DNA from: Bemisia tabaci
Taxonomy: Eukaryota; Arthropoda; Insecta; Hemiptera; Aleyrodidae
NCBI RefSeq assembly: GCF_918797505.1
Contig: NC_092793.1
Coordinates: 82,395,912 to 82,459,911, forward strand
Reading direction: 5' to 3'
DNA length: 64,000 nt
Part shown: piece by piece, positions 54,276 through 64,000 of the stretch
How positions within the stretch are numbered: the first letter of the stretch is position 1
Layout of the letters: every line of letters starts with the position of its first letter
Translations under genes and position numbers: made by a program
Notes under the pieces: model-generated
Seen by the model: only the letters and a program-made list of their open reading frames with translations
Told to the model about the DNA's origin: nothing
Database searches by the model: none

Positions 54276-55185
54276 TCGGAGCTCTTCGATGAGTCGCGGA
54301 TTGTGAATCTTAGGACCGGTGGATGATGGAGCTTGGGGCGTGTGACAGAGTCACCGATGCCACCGCGAGTGGGGGCGGGGCAGGTGCGGTTTTCGGTTTT
54401 TTTTCAAACAGGTGGTGTCACCGGAGCGGAGCGTGGACTTACCCTGCGGAATCGATTCACCACACTCAGGAAAATCTTCACTCCCCCGCAGCATCAATGA
54501 CTTCTCACCGCGACCTCTTGGAGGTCCGACCTACCGCGACATCCTTCACTGGAGCTCCTCCATCAGAACCCCCCCCCTCCACTCCCCTCCCGCCACCCAT
54601 CCATCAGTTATCGATTAATTATCCAGAGATGGACAAAGCACTCTTAATTCGCATGCCGGCAATGGCCATAGACCTACGACCTACTACATGTAAAACGGAG
54701 CATCTTCCTTTGCATAGTAAAAACGATTGGCGAGAAGGATATACGGAATACCAGTGGGCAATTATAATTATACATATATTATATTATATAATTATATTGA
54801 ATTCCCGACTGTTTCGCTGCTGAACCGCCCCCCCCCCCCCCCGAGCGCTTTGCGCGTTACTCTCAAGATGTCAAATCATAGAGTAAGAGTAGTGGAGATA
54901 TAGCGCACTTTTGGTAAATCTGAAGAGAGACTATTCGAGAGGGTTAAATCGCTGGAAAATCTCAACAATCCTATAACCGAAGTCTCAGGCCTTGTTCACG
55001 CGCGCAGAGATCCCGGAGCCTTATTAGTGGCCATTAGTCGCGACGTCATCATAGGGATTCTCCATTGAATCGAATTGGATCCAAATGATAACATTTGCAT
55101 AATAACCTCTTTTAATGCTACCAATGTGAAAAAAACGATATATATATATATATATAGCTTTTCTGTGACGTGGCACTAATAGCGT
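54276..55185. other. Unrecognised sequence with AT and C tracts
   Basis: A TATATTATATTATATAATTA tract (54771-54797), a C run (54829-54842) and a TA microsatellite (55137-55157) occur. The 166-residue plus frame at 54323-54823 is the longest in the window but lacks any domain and crosses C-rich and AT-rich low-complexity DNA, so it is not called. Confidence 0.45.
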
Positions 55186-55493
55186 CTATAAGTTGGCTAT
55201 TGTTTACTTTCGGTTTGTAAACGCAGACGACGAATTTAGGCCTCTGAACAGACGGTCGTTTGCTACTATCCATCCTAAAAACATCCGTCACAATATCGCA
55301 TCTTAAAAAACTAATCAGTAATGATCCGCGCCTTTTAATTATGTGGTTAAGATTTCTGCATGGCTAAAAATTGAAGTTTTACATGGTTTGAAGGTATCAA
55401 AGAACCTGTGCAAGCTTATGTTCTCGCTTCTGCGAGATAGCATAGTGGTGTGAAAACACCAGCAAACCAAAAGTAAACAATGGCCACTTTATC
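55186..55493. mobile_element. MITE (family R), about 308 bp
   Basis: Left CTATAAGTTGGCTATTGTTT with ACTTTCGGTTTG. Right inverse CAAACCAAAAGTAAACAATG with GCCACTTTAT. A TGGTGT-GAAA-ACACCA hairpin adjoins the right arm (55446-55461). It is non-coding. Confidence 0.7.
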
Positions 55494-55759
55494 TAACGAA
55501 ACCTCCATAACTTTACTTGTCCACGCATTGAAAAGGGGCGGAGTGGGATGCGCTACTGAATTTCATCAAACCGTTGCTCGTGTGGGCAAGACCTAAAATC
55601 TACTCCTTACTTGGCTATTTGCACAGGAACTCAGCGTATTTCGGAATTACCTATTACCAATGTCAAAAAATAAACGAGAAGATCTTAATTTCGTATGGAC
55701 GAGTCACTCCTCTTTGATGACTGCACATGACATACCTACACTAAATTATTTAAATGTTG

Positions 55760-56044
55760 CATCGGAAAGGAAGTCTCTTAGATCCAAAGTCCACACTCTT
55801 CAATAATTTGATAAGAAAATTATAATATTGATTCGATCGGATTTTTGTTCGAATCAAAAGAAAATCCACTTAAATTAAGTGCCTTGGCTTTTGATTTCCT
55901 CAAAAATCTGCTTAAATTAAGAGTAATTTTTTTTTGTCAAATTGTATACGAGTATGCGGGGCTTAAAGTCCATACTCCTAAGTAAGTAATAAGTGTAAGT
56001 AGTTTCTTGGATCTAAGATCCAAGAAACTGTATTTTTCCAAGTG
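55760..56044. mobile_element. Family E MITE, copy 2 (diverged)
   Basis: Left ATCGGAAAGGAAGTCTCTTA with GATCCAAAGTCCACACTC. Right blocks GTCCATACTCC and AAGAAACTGTATTTTTCC correspond to copy 1 at 41241. A perfect hairpin, AGTTTCTTGGATC-TAA-GATCCAAGAAACT, lies at 56001-56029 within the right end. Confidence 0.6.
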
Positions 56045-56901
56045 CGTATCTAAGTGTGTTAAGTGTATAATTTATAAATCTAAGTCAGAAGCACAATACC
56101 TACTAGGTACGTAAATTGGTTTGCAAATGCTGCAGATTGACTGTCACATCTCATATTTTCTTCTTCTTCTTTTAAAGAAAAAAGAGTGTTCATCTTTTCG
56201 GTCTACTTTTTATATTTTAAACCGAGGGGAATCTTTTCTCGCACACATTTATTGGAATGTTCCCTTTGCCTCAACAAGGACTATCTTCGAAAATTTCGTG
56301 CAATACGTAAGAACTCTGGTATCTCATCCTCAAAGTGAAGGAAGGAAGTAAAACTTTCCGTAGTAATTATTAGGACCCAGGATCTAAAACTGAATGTGTC
56401 AGGTGGTGGTAATGGCCGTGGACGAAAAGCCACGGTGATCGATCGTCATCGAGTCAATCGGTGCGGGTTTGATCAGCGGCAGAGGACGGATACCACCGGC
56501 GTGTTCGTTCGCGTGGTAAAAGAAGCAAAAATGAAACCCGTTCCGATGCAAATTTTAGATGACCAAAAAAGAAAAAATTGAGCGTTTGATTGAAATGCAT
56601 CGGGCGCTTGCTCCTCGGCGATCGCGACAAGCGAAGATGCGCCGCGCCGTACTTCAATCAAACACTCTACGACCGAAATCAAACCCGTGCCTCCTCTCCC
56701 GGTATGTTAATAATAAACGATCTTCGAAAAATTGGATTACCTCCCAACCTGGATGCCACCTCACTTAAAAAAACGACTTTTACTACGGTTTAAATATACA
56801 GCGTTATGACCGCGTACAGCAACTGGAGCACTGGTAAAGAAAACCTAACTCTTCGGGTTCTGAGCGGAGGCCGTTGCATGCAGGCCGAGGCAATGCATTT
56901 G
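56045..56901. other. Unrecognised sequence with one strong hairpin
   Basis: The short frames on both strands at 56396-56793 overlap each other and are not recognisable. The hairpin at 56580-56667 is listed separately. Confidence 0.4.
56580..56667. repeat. 88-nt hairpin-forming sequence
   Basis: GAGCGTTTGATTGAA (56580-56594) pairs with TTCAATCAAACACTC (56653-56667), one mismatch. Further in, GCATC/GATGC and CGCTTG/CAAGCG pair around a loop with CGGCGATCGCG. The right side has about 12 unpaired bases, so it is not a canonical miRNA precursor shape. It could be a very small MITE or a structured RNA. Confidence 0.5.
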
Positions 56902-57314
56902 CACAGGCGTAGCTAGGTCATTATGCTGGGGGGGGGGCTGCCTCCCCACCACCGGGGGGTCTGGGGGGTATTCCATACCCCCCAGCTCAGCGGGAGTCGG
57001 GGGGCCTCCCCCGGAAAATTTTTGAAATTTTAACTCTATTTGAGCGCATCTCGAGGCACTTGTGGCGCTAATCTTCCTTCAATTTCTGCCTAAAAATCAC
57101 CCAGTTTTATGCCTTTAAAGATTAAAATACTTTGAAATTGTTGCATTCAACAATTTTTCTATTTATAAGCATCCTCTCACGGGCCACAGCGACAGAGAGT
57201 TACCGTTGATAAAGGTGTTTTTGCACCATACAGAATTTCTGGGGGGGGGGGCAGATGATACTATTTCCAATTCTGAGGGGCAGCCCCCCCCCCGGCCCCC
57301 CTCCTACGCCTCTG
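56902..57314. mobile_element. Non-autonomous hAT-type element with 8-bp target duplication
   Basis: Left end CACAGGCGTAGCTAGG; right end, read inward, CAGAGGCGTAGGAGGGGGG. The perfect 8-bp repeat TGCATTTG flanks it (56894-56901 and 57315-57322). CAGAGGCGTAGC-type termini with 8-bp duplications are typical of hAT elements. Subterminal G and C runs (GGGGGGCTGCC / GGCAGCCCCCC) extend the pairing. It is 413 bp with no transposase. Confidence 0.88.
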
Positions 57315-57476
57315 TGCATTTGGTCTGCTGTAGAAACGCGATTTTCCATAGTTATCCAGCTCTTCCGTAAAACGCACGAGGTGAATTTGGTGGGAAACCG
57401 TAAACTCGGATTAAGCGACCAAAATTGCCTGAATCTTTTTTAACCTCTTCTGACCTCTTTCTTGCATTCATAAACT

Positions 57477-57685
57477 CCCGATGGCGGTTAGTGAGCAAAT
57501 AATTTTAATTGAATAACAAAACGATGTTTTAAAGAAACATTTCCCGCCGAAAAATATTTTGAATGACTTTCTCCTTACTCTAAATTTTGCTTCCTTCCTT
57601 GGAATTCGACCTTTGGACGTCTCACTCTACTTCCATACCCCGTCCATCCAGCGTCTTAAAAATGATTTAATCAGAATAGAGAGGA
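57477..57685 (-). mobile_element. Deleted copy of the 7108-7546 Helitron
   Basis: On the minus strand the element starts at the same TCCTCTCTATTCTGATTAAA after A and contains GACGCTGGATGGACGGGGT. It lacks the helicase motif segment (the equivalent of about 7370-7490) and resumes with TTCCAAGGAAGGAAGC, ending at GCTCACTAACCGCCATCG. The GC-rich tail and CTAG end are absent. Confidence 0.65.
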
Positions 57686-58173
57686 TATTTTGATTTCCTG
57701 GACTCAGTTTATCCTCTTTCCATTGAGGACTCATACACTTTGATTCAGTATGCAGATAAACCTTTACAGATCGCTGATTTTAGCGTTTATTAACCGAAAA
57801 GCATTATGCCTAAATCTGCTGCCTGTAAACTTTTTTTAAATTTCTTTCTATTTTTTTCAAAAACTCCTCAGAGACGTCGTTAAAGGACATTGAACCTTTT
57901 TTTAAAATACCTACTTGGAAAATGTGAAAATAAAAATACTTAGAGGTGAGGTCCGTCCTTACCTTAAAACTTGTCAGGTCCATCAAGAATGTTTTATTTA
58001 ATTTTGCGTTTTTTGTAGGGAGTAAAAAATCATTTTAATACCTCGTGAGGGTCTATTTTAGAAAATCTTCTTCTGAATTTTAGTCGCGGCTCTTACAAAT
58101 TGTCTCTCCGATGCTGAGAAAAATGCCTCCTTAATCAACATGTAAATAACCATTAAGGGCCTTTCTAAAGAAA
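57686..58173. other. Unrecognised sequence
   Basis: No gene or repeat was recognised. Confidence 0.4.
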
Positions 58174-58310
58174 TGGACTTCATTTTGGAATTTGGAACTA
58201 CGATTTCTGCTAATCGGTAAATACACGTGCGTGCATAGGGAAACGATTGGTTCATACATTGTTCATGAACTGAGACAGACATTATAGTTCCTCATTGCAA
58301 AATATAGTCA
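58174..58310. mobile_element. Family D MITE, copy at 58 kb
   Basis: Left TGGACTTCATTTTGGAATTT with GGAACTACGATTTCTG. Right TATAGTTCCTCATTGCAAAA with TATAGTCA. The order matches the copy at 60631 with several changes. It is 137 bp and non-coding. Confidence 0.75.
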
Positions 58311-58734
58311 AAATGATTTATTCATGCACGGATTGACGATAAATACGGCCCTAAGTTAGAATTTAGACTTCACTAGTTACAGCCTTAATGATGAACATTA
58401 TTGGTGCATGTATTGTACATCTCAGTGGGTTCAAAAATCATACTTCCTACTACTACAATGTTCTCCGCATTCAAAATGCGTCAACATTTGCATGCGCTGT
58501 TATATTTAACGAATATCAAATTTATTCAAAAATATGTTTGTTGAATGAGCACCGGATCATAAACTGTAGAAAAATCGGAGAAGATATTTGACACTAATTA
58601 GGCCCTCACATGGGACAGAATCTTCTGCCCAATATCCACATTGGCTTGATCCAATTTATTTGACGGAGCAACCAATATTCAGGTGGTATCACGCCAGACC
58701 GTCCCGCCGGGTGGTATCGCGAAACAGTACATGT

Positions 58735-59000
58735 CGACGGTGAACCTAAAAAAAAAAAAAAAAACGCGTATCTCGGCTTGCCACGCTGCAGACCTCCTTT
58801 TATGATTAATTTTTGAAATGGAAAAATACTTACGGTGCTTTTTTGAAGATTTCTCTGATTTTCCTTCTTTGAGTGAGAGATACCCTTTGAAAATTTTAAG
58901 AAGTATTTTTTGCTCGTTCCGTTTTGATAGAATAACAGGGAACGGAGATCCCGAGACACCGCAAGCGAGTTACGCGTTTTTGCAGTTTTCTCATCATTCT
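58735..59000. mobile_element. Family F MITE, diverged copy
   Basis: Left GTCGACGGTGAACC, an A run, then CGCGTATCTCGGCTTGCC. Right GACACCGCAAGCGAGTTACG with CGTTTTTGCAG. The inner TTTTTGAAATGGAAAAATAC matches other F copies. The 147-residue minus frame (58606-59049) runs across it and is not a gene. Confidence 0.7.
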
Positions 59001-60630
59001 GAAATCGAGTCCAAATTCCGTTTATGATTTGTTTCCCTGTAAAATTCAATTATTTTCAAAATATTGTACGCAACGGTTATCCCTCTGATAGGATGGCATC
59101 TGAATCACCATTGATAAACGCCCGGGGTGATAAACGCTTCAGTCGGGGTGAATCAGAGATTTTTAGGATCTTAATGGACAAATAGCAAAAAAACAAAAGA
59201 TTGAGTCAATATACCAAAGCTGTCCAAAAAGTGCCGGCCCTTCTTCCCGGAGTGAGAGTAATCAGGTAGGTATCATAATCCGGTTTATATGCGGATATGC
59301 TCCTAGTAATTACCCATAAAACAAGACCAAGTTGAACTCGGTCCCTTAAAATTTGAAGTGCTTCGAAAGGTGTGCAACGTCTCAAAGCGAGAAACACGTA
59401 CGGTACGTGTTTCTGTTACCTACAGATTCACCGGCGACGTTGACGTGGCAGTCATCGCTAATCAAGTCGTATATGCGGAGAAAATAAATTCACCGTGAAG
59501 CGGCGACCTCTAACTGCAGCATAATTCAAAGGCGCCATTATTCAAATCGCCGCAACTGGCGGCTCAGGGTGGCCACGAATTTGCATGGAAATGCACTAAC
59601 TTACTCTGCTCCCTGCAAATAAAAAGATCACAGGACATAATAGCGAGTGCAATCGCTCAGCGTTCGGTAAGATGATGACAGGCCAATGAGTCCGAGAATC
59701 CGCACCGCACATTAACTCATCTCCTCTTTCTCTCTCTGCTCCCCAAATACTTCGTGTTCGTCTCATTTCTACACGTTAAAGGCAATTGAATAACTTCGTA
59801 TGTACCTGTGAATGACCAGTCATAAACTTTGGGTAATTTGATGCCATTTATTGATGCGCTCGTCAAATGACAGAAGTCGGAACACGTTTCAGCATGAGCC
59901 CTAAATTCGGTATGAAAACCTTTATGCCACGGTTACGGTCTAAAATGATGATAGAATTTTTCTCCTTGTGAGCAATCCTTTCGGCTCATTTAAATTCTTT
60001 GCGCCCGCATCCGTTGATTCAGAATATTTTCACGCTTATATAGTCGTGCTGGTAATCTGTGGATTTGATGAGCCAATTCTCATAATTCCAGGACGCATTT
60101 ATTCTTTAGAAACTGGCAACCATAATACAAAATTTCTTTTTTTTTCTGCTAATTTAAATAGAACAGTGAATTCAATTTAAGAAAACAACTTGACTTAAAA
60201 TTCAACAGCAATAAAATCAAACAGTCAGATGATCTTCAATGGTTTTTATAAATATATAGACGCACTTGCTCTCTCGTAGGTACCTTTCTCAGAGTTTATT
60301 TTAACCAAGCTCTATGTTGCTACCTCGAAAAAAATATTGAAAAAAATTAAGAAATCATCGCGATATATGAAAGTATTGAAATTTAAAATTTTAGCAAAAT
60401 GTCCAGTCAAGGGATGAAAACTGAAAAAAATTTTTTAAATCACGTAAACATCAAAATAAACATCATTTCTCTGCAAAAAAGTCTCTGAGGTCGCTCTTTA
60501 TTGTAGTAAAAATACACTGCACTACACTTTGCACTAATGTGTGACTTTGTACGTTGGTATATAAGATGACAGGACGGAGATCTTTTGCTTGGGTTAGGAA
60601 TCTTTTCGTATAAGTAAATGAGGTTTTAAA
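59001..60630. other. Unrecognised sequence
   Basis: Holds a perfect inverted repeat, GAAACACGTAC-G-GTACGTGTTTC, at 59391-59413. No gene was recognised. Confidence 0.4.
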
Positions 60631-60769
60631 TGGACTTCATTTTGCAATTTGGAACTATAGATTCTAGCCCGGTTTAAAAACAACGCATGTGCCATTAGTT
60701 TCCCTATTCACATAAGTGTTTTTCCTGAAGAGCCAGAATTTATAGTTCCAAATTGCAAAATGCAGTCCA
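60631..60769. mobile_element. Family D MITE, best-preserved copy
   Basis: Left TGGACTTCATTTTGCAATTT with GGAACTATAGATTCTAGCCC. Right inverse AGCCAGAATTTATAGTTCC with AAATTGCAAAATGCAGTCCA. Arms of about 40 bp lie in a 139-bp element. The target duplication is not obvious. Confidence 0.85.
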
Positions 60770-62305
60770 AATGAGATGAGGGAGTGTCAACTCCCAGATG
60801 GAGGACCGAGTTTTGTGGCGATTGGGCGTCGCAAAGCGCAGAGAGCGCTATAAAAGTGACTCATGTATGTATAACATTTACCTGCCGTGAATTGCTGAGA
60901 CCGTAAAAACTTCAAGAGAAAATTACAGGGCCCAGAAAATGAACAAAAAAGATATATTTCTTTAACTATTCCGCTAAACACTTCTGAAAGGTTGAATTTA
61001 ACACGATTAGGTTGCAAAGCATTTAAAATTACAAATTACACTGCGGGTGAAACGTAATGAGATAGAGAGGAGAAATGTATCATTCCGAAATAGTGAGAAG
61101 AAGGCCGGAGAAAATCCCTTGGAAAAAAGAAGCTTTTTCATGCACTGATTGCAAAGATATTCCTTACGTGGTTCATGGTTGCCGATGATTACGAAGAGGT
61201 TAATGAAACAAACCCTCAACCGTGCAAACCTCAAAAATAGTTTGTGTTCAGAGGAACCTTTGTTCAAATACTCAAAACAATAAAATATTCGTTCATTTAC
61301 TCATTTGAAATACTGTAAATGATATAGTATAAAACAAAATTTAGTTGAGACAGGATGTGCCTCTAATGTGTAAAAAAAGGAGGTTCTCTATTTTCATTGT
61401 AAGGTCTCTCCTTTTTCTGCAAGGAGAGAGACGGCTTTCAAATCACCAAAGAAGTCTGTGGTTACATAGCTCTGTATTTCAAAATGTTGTCGATGAAATT
61501 ATGACATCTTTCCAAAGGTTATGATAAATGTTTCAAGAACATTTACTTTGAAGAGTACCTACTAAAAACAATAGCTAATAAAAATATACAGTTCAGTAAT
61601 GCTTTTGACCAAAAGACAAGAAAACTACAATTTTGTGGCCACGTTATTTAAACCGGTCTAATCATAGAACTATTCCGGTAGGTATGTCCTATATTGCTCA
61701 TTTGTTTTGTATCTAAACAATACATATTGTACTATTTGACTTTCGCTGCTCCTTTGTCCAAATGATTTTGTATTTTACTTTAATTATTCTAACCCGAGGA
61801 GGCAGTTATGCTACAATGGCCCCTCTTATTCTCAACTTGCCTCTGTAACGAGCAGATCCCTTATCCCCCTTTGACTGAACAATGCCTCCGTCGCAGGCAA
61901 TTAGCGATCACCAGCGAATTGCAAACTAATTGTGTTGAACAGAACTCCGTAAAAACTCCGAAATGAAAAAGATAAAAACTACTGATTATTATGCGTGAAA
62001 CTGAAACAGACTGTTTTTCTTCCTGAATGCATGGTGCCGGCTAGTGTACACTCGGTTGCGGATGTAGTGCAATTATCAATGACGTCGGCTAGGTTTGATT
62101 CGGATACGCAACCAAACTAACTGCGCGGCAAAGCGGTGGGTATCGCGGAATCTGGAAGGCGTTCGAAGCCTAGATCGTGCATTTGAAGTTCCTTGCCCAC
62201 GATACCGCTGATGTGAATTATTGCAATTTTAACGAGTTAAAAAACGAGTTAATACACGATCCGCTCACCAATTTCCCATGATCGTTTTTGGGTCACTTGA
62301 AACTG
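60770..62305. other. Unrecognised sequence
   Basis: No gene or element ends were recognised. An AGGAGGTTC / CTCTCCTTTTTC-type imperfect hairpin lies near 61378-61430. Confidence 0.4.
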
Positions 62306-62570
62306 CGCTGGTCACAGAATCGTGTTTTGATGCTAGCTTCCTGTAGATTAGCTAAAAATAATAAGATCTGTCCGAACAGCAACTTTCTACGTGGAATATT
62401 ATCCGAGATATCACGCTTTGGAAAGTTCAATGGCGTTTGAAAAGTTCCAAGATGGTTTCTTCCATCTTGCTCTCATCCGAGTTACACCAAGTTACACCTT
62501 GAGTAACCAGTATAAATGTATGTTTCCCTGACTGATGAAAGCAAGGTGGAATAAACTAAGGGTGTCACTA
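62306..62570. repeat. Family A repeat, copy interrupted by family B
   Basis: Contains GCTGGTCACAGAATCGTGTT, GAGATATCACGCTTTGGAAA, CTTGCTCTCATCCGAG, GAGTAACCAGT and GATGAAAGCAAGGTGG in the order of the complete copy at 25181. It breaks at GGGTGTCACTATA where the family B element begins. The missing right third should lie beyond the window. Confidence 0.7.
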
Positions 62571-64000
62571 TAGGGTGCGTCAAAAAAAATGAAAGTCTGA
62601 AATGTTCCGCTCCCCAGGCGGCAATCGATGACGTTTGGTAAAAAAACATGTTTGCCAAAATTTGGGCCAATTTCAACCATTTTAAATGGTGCCAAAGGTC
62701 AATTTTGTGATGAAATTATGATATTTTGGTTTAGACCTCGATTTCGTACAAAAAACTCGATTTTACGCTGAAATCGTGCGTTTACGAGAAAAATGTCAAA
62801 GAACTCGACTTGTAGAGGATGAAATTTTACACTAGGAGGACGTCTTTGTAACCGATAAAAATCAAATTGAACTAGAAAAACTCAACTCGGTATTTATTTT
62901 TTTGGTCCTCAGAATTTCCGAGGTCTTACAAAGTAGAGGTTTAAAAGACTCATTTTTCACGAAAATAAGTCGAAAGAGGGTATAAATGAACTGTAGGCAA
63001 GTGTTGAGGATGCAAATGTCATCAGAACTTCCTCAGTTTCAAAAAAAGTTCCAACTATTTTGCACAATCCTCCAAAAAGTGTACGGCTCGAGAAGCAGGA
63101 TCGTGCTATAATAGTAGGGGGAAAGTGCGGTTTGACCGGGAAAAATTGCGTAACAAACTTTCCCTATGTAATCGTCATCAGTAGGTCCCCCTGAACAACT
63201 TCCTAAAAGTTAAAAATGGCCCGACCCCGGAATATCCCTCAAAAAAGTTAAAATTGAAAATGGCGGCCGTAATAAGAGGGTCCGGGAAATCGGTATTTTA
63301 AAATGCTCATTCTGTCTCATCATGTGAGGTAGCATTTCCTATGTAATTTTGGTCGTAGATTTCATAAATGAATTCCGCAAGGCCCCTTCTGAGCTTACGT
63401 TTCTCTCGGTAGTCGTATGTTTCCTTTAATTTCCTTTATTAAATACATTTATAACATCAAATTTAAGTTTCTTGGCCATAAATACATGAAAATAAAGACA
63501 CTTCACTTTCCTTGTTCCTTCGGTGAATATTTAAAAAAATGCAACCTCCTGCCTTTCACATTTGGCCGCCATCTTTGATTTGGAGCGCCCCCTTTGGCCG
63601 GAGGGCCTTGCGGAATTCATTAATGAAATCTACGACCAAAATTACATAGGAAATGCTACCTCACATGATGAGACAGAATGAGCATTTTAAAATACCGATT
63701 TCCCGGACCCTCTTATTACGGCCGCCATTTTCAATTTTAACTTTTTTGAGGGATATTCCGGGGTCGGGCCATTTTTAACTTTTAGGAAGTTGTTCAGGGG
63801 GACCTACTGATGACGATTACATAGGGAAAGTTTGTTACGCAATTTTTCCCGGTCAAACCGCACTTTCCCCCTACTATTATAGCACGATCCTGCTTCTCGA
63901 GCCGTACACTTTTTGGAGGATTGTGCAAAATAGTTGGAACTTTTTTTGAAACTGAGGAAGTTCTGATGACATTTGCATCCTCAACACTTGCCTACAGTTC
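62571..64000. mobile_element. Young family B foldback element (runs off window end)
   Basis: Starts TAGGGTGCGTCAAAAAAAAT. The segment 62988-63384 is repeated inverted at 63604-64000. Mirror positions sum to a constant 126988 and I find one substitution (CATAAATG against CATTAATG), so arm identity is above 99%. The 219-bp centre (63385-63603) is unpaired. If symmetric, the element ends near 64417, outside the window, for a total of about 1.85 kb. Arms carry GGCGGCCGT-type blocks. No protein is encoded. An old copy is at 53125-54275. Confidence 0.85.

Noticed and set aside
54323..54823. 166-residue open frame, the longest in the window
   Set aside because: The proline-rich part comes from C-rich DNA and the C-terminal Ile/Tyr part from a TATA tract. 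There is no recognisable domain.
58606..59049. 147-residue minus-strand frame
   Set aside because: It runs through a family F MITE and its A run (poly-Phe).

Overview
The window looks like gene-free, repeat-packed nuclear DNA of an animal, most likely an insect. It is AT-rich with long A and C runs, microsatellites, many short non-autonomous DNA transposons, a tRNA-derived SINE, decayed Helitrons and a scrap of non-LTR reverse transcriptase. No bacterial-style operon is present and no open frame reads as an intact protein. The mix of repeat families reminds me of hemipteran (whitefly-type) genomes, but that is an impression from memory and not a demonstrated identification. No complete host gene could be supported on either strand. 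Coding relics are limited to a Helitron helicase fragment, a LINE reverse-transcriptase fragment and a cysteine-rich (CXC-like) fragment inside a foldback element.

Layout. 1-1108: a palindromic repeat (called family A here) split by an 836-bp hAT-type element with a perfect 8-bp target duplication. 2.6-4.0 kb: half of a family C repeat, a 165-bp hAT palindrome (family H) and a PIF/Harbinger-like element. 5.8-7.7 kb: a family I end and a decayed MITE (family F) with a 439-bp Helitron relic inserted in it. 10.4-12.8 kb: several MITEs. 16.6-17.8 kb: a family F MITE containing a piggyBac-type MITE at TTAA, followed by the RT fragment. 18.5-22.6 kb: further MITEs and two more H copies. 23488-28002: the largest structure, a 4.5-kb foldback element with 1.52-kb nearly identical inverted arms around a 1.47-kb loop. 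30.1-34.5 kb: a SINE, an inverted-repeat element, another H copy, a Helitron-type 3' end and a large palindrome. 35-50 kb: scattered MITEs, microsatellites and long unrecognised AT-rich sequence. 50.8-54.3 kb: family C foldback, a small K/H chimera and an old family B foldback. 55-61 kb: MITEs, a second hAT element with 8-bp duplication and a deleted Helitron copy. 62306-64000: a third family A copy interrupted by a young family B foldback that runs off the end of the window.

Nothing here works together as a pathway. What the sequence records is a succession of insertions: element into element, several with intact target duplications, so relative ages can be read. The two long, nearly identical inverted repeats (23488-28002 and 62571 onward) are the most notable features, as recent foldback transposition and as possible sources of long hairpin RNA. 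Family letters are labels for this report only. Boundaries given without a target duplication are estimates by eye.
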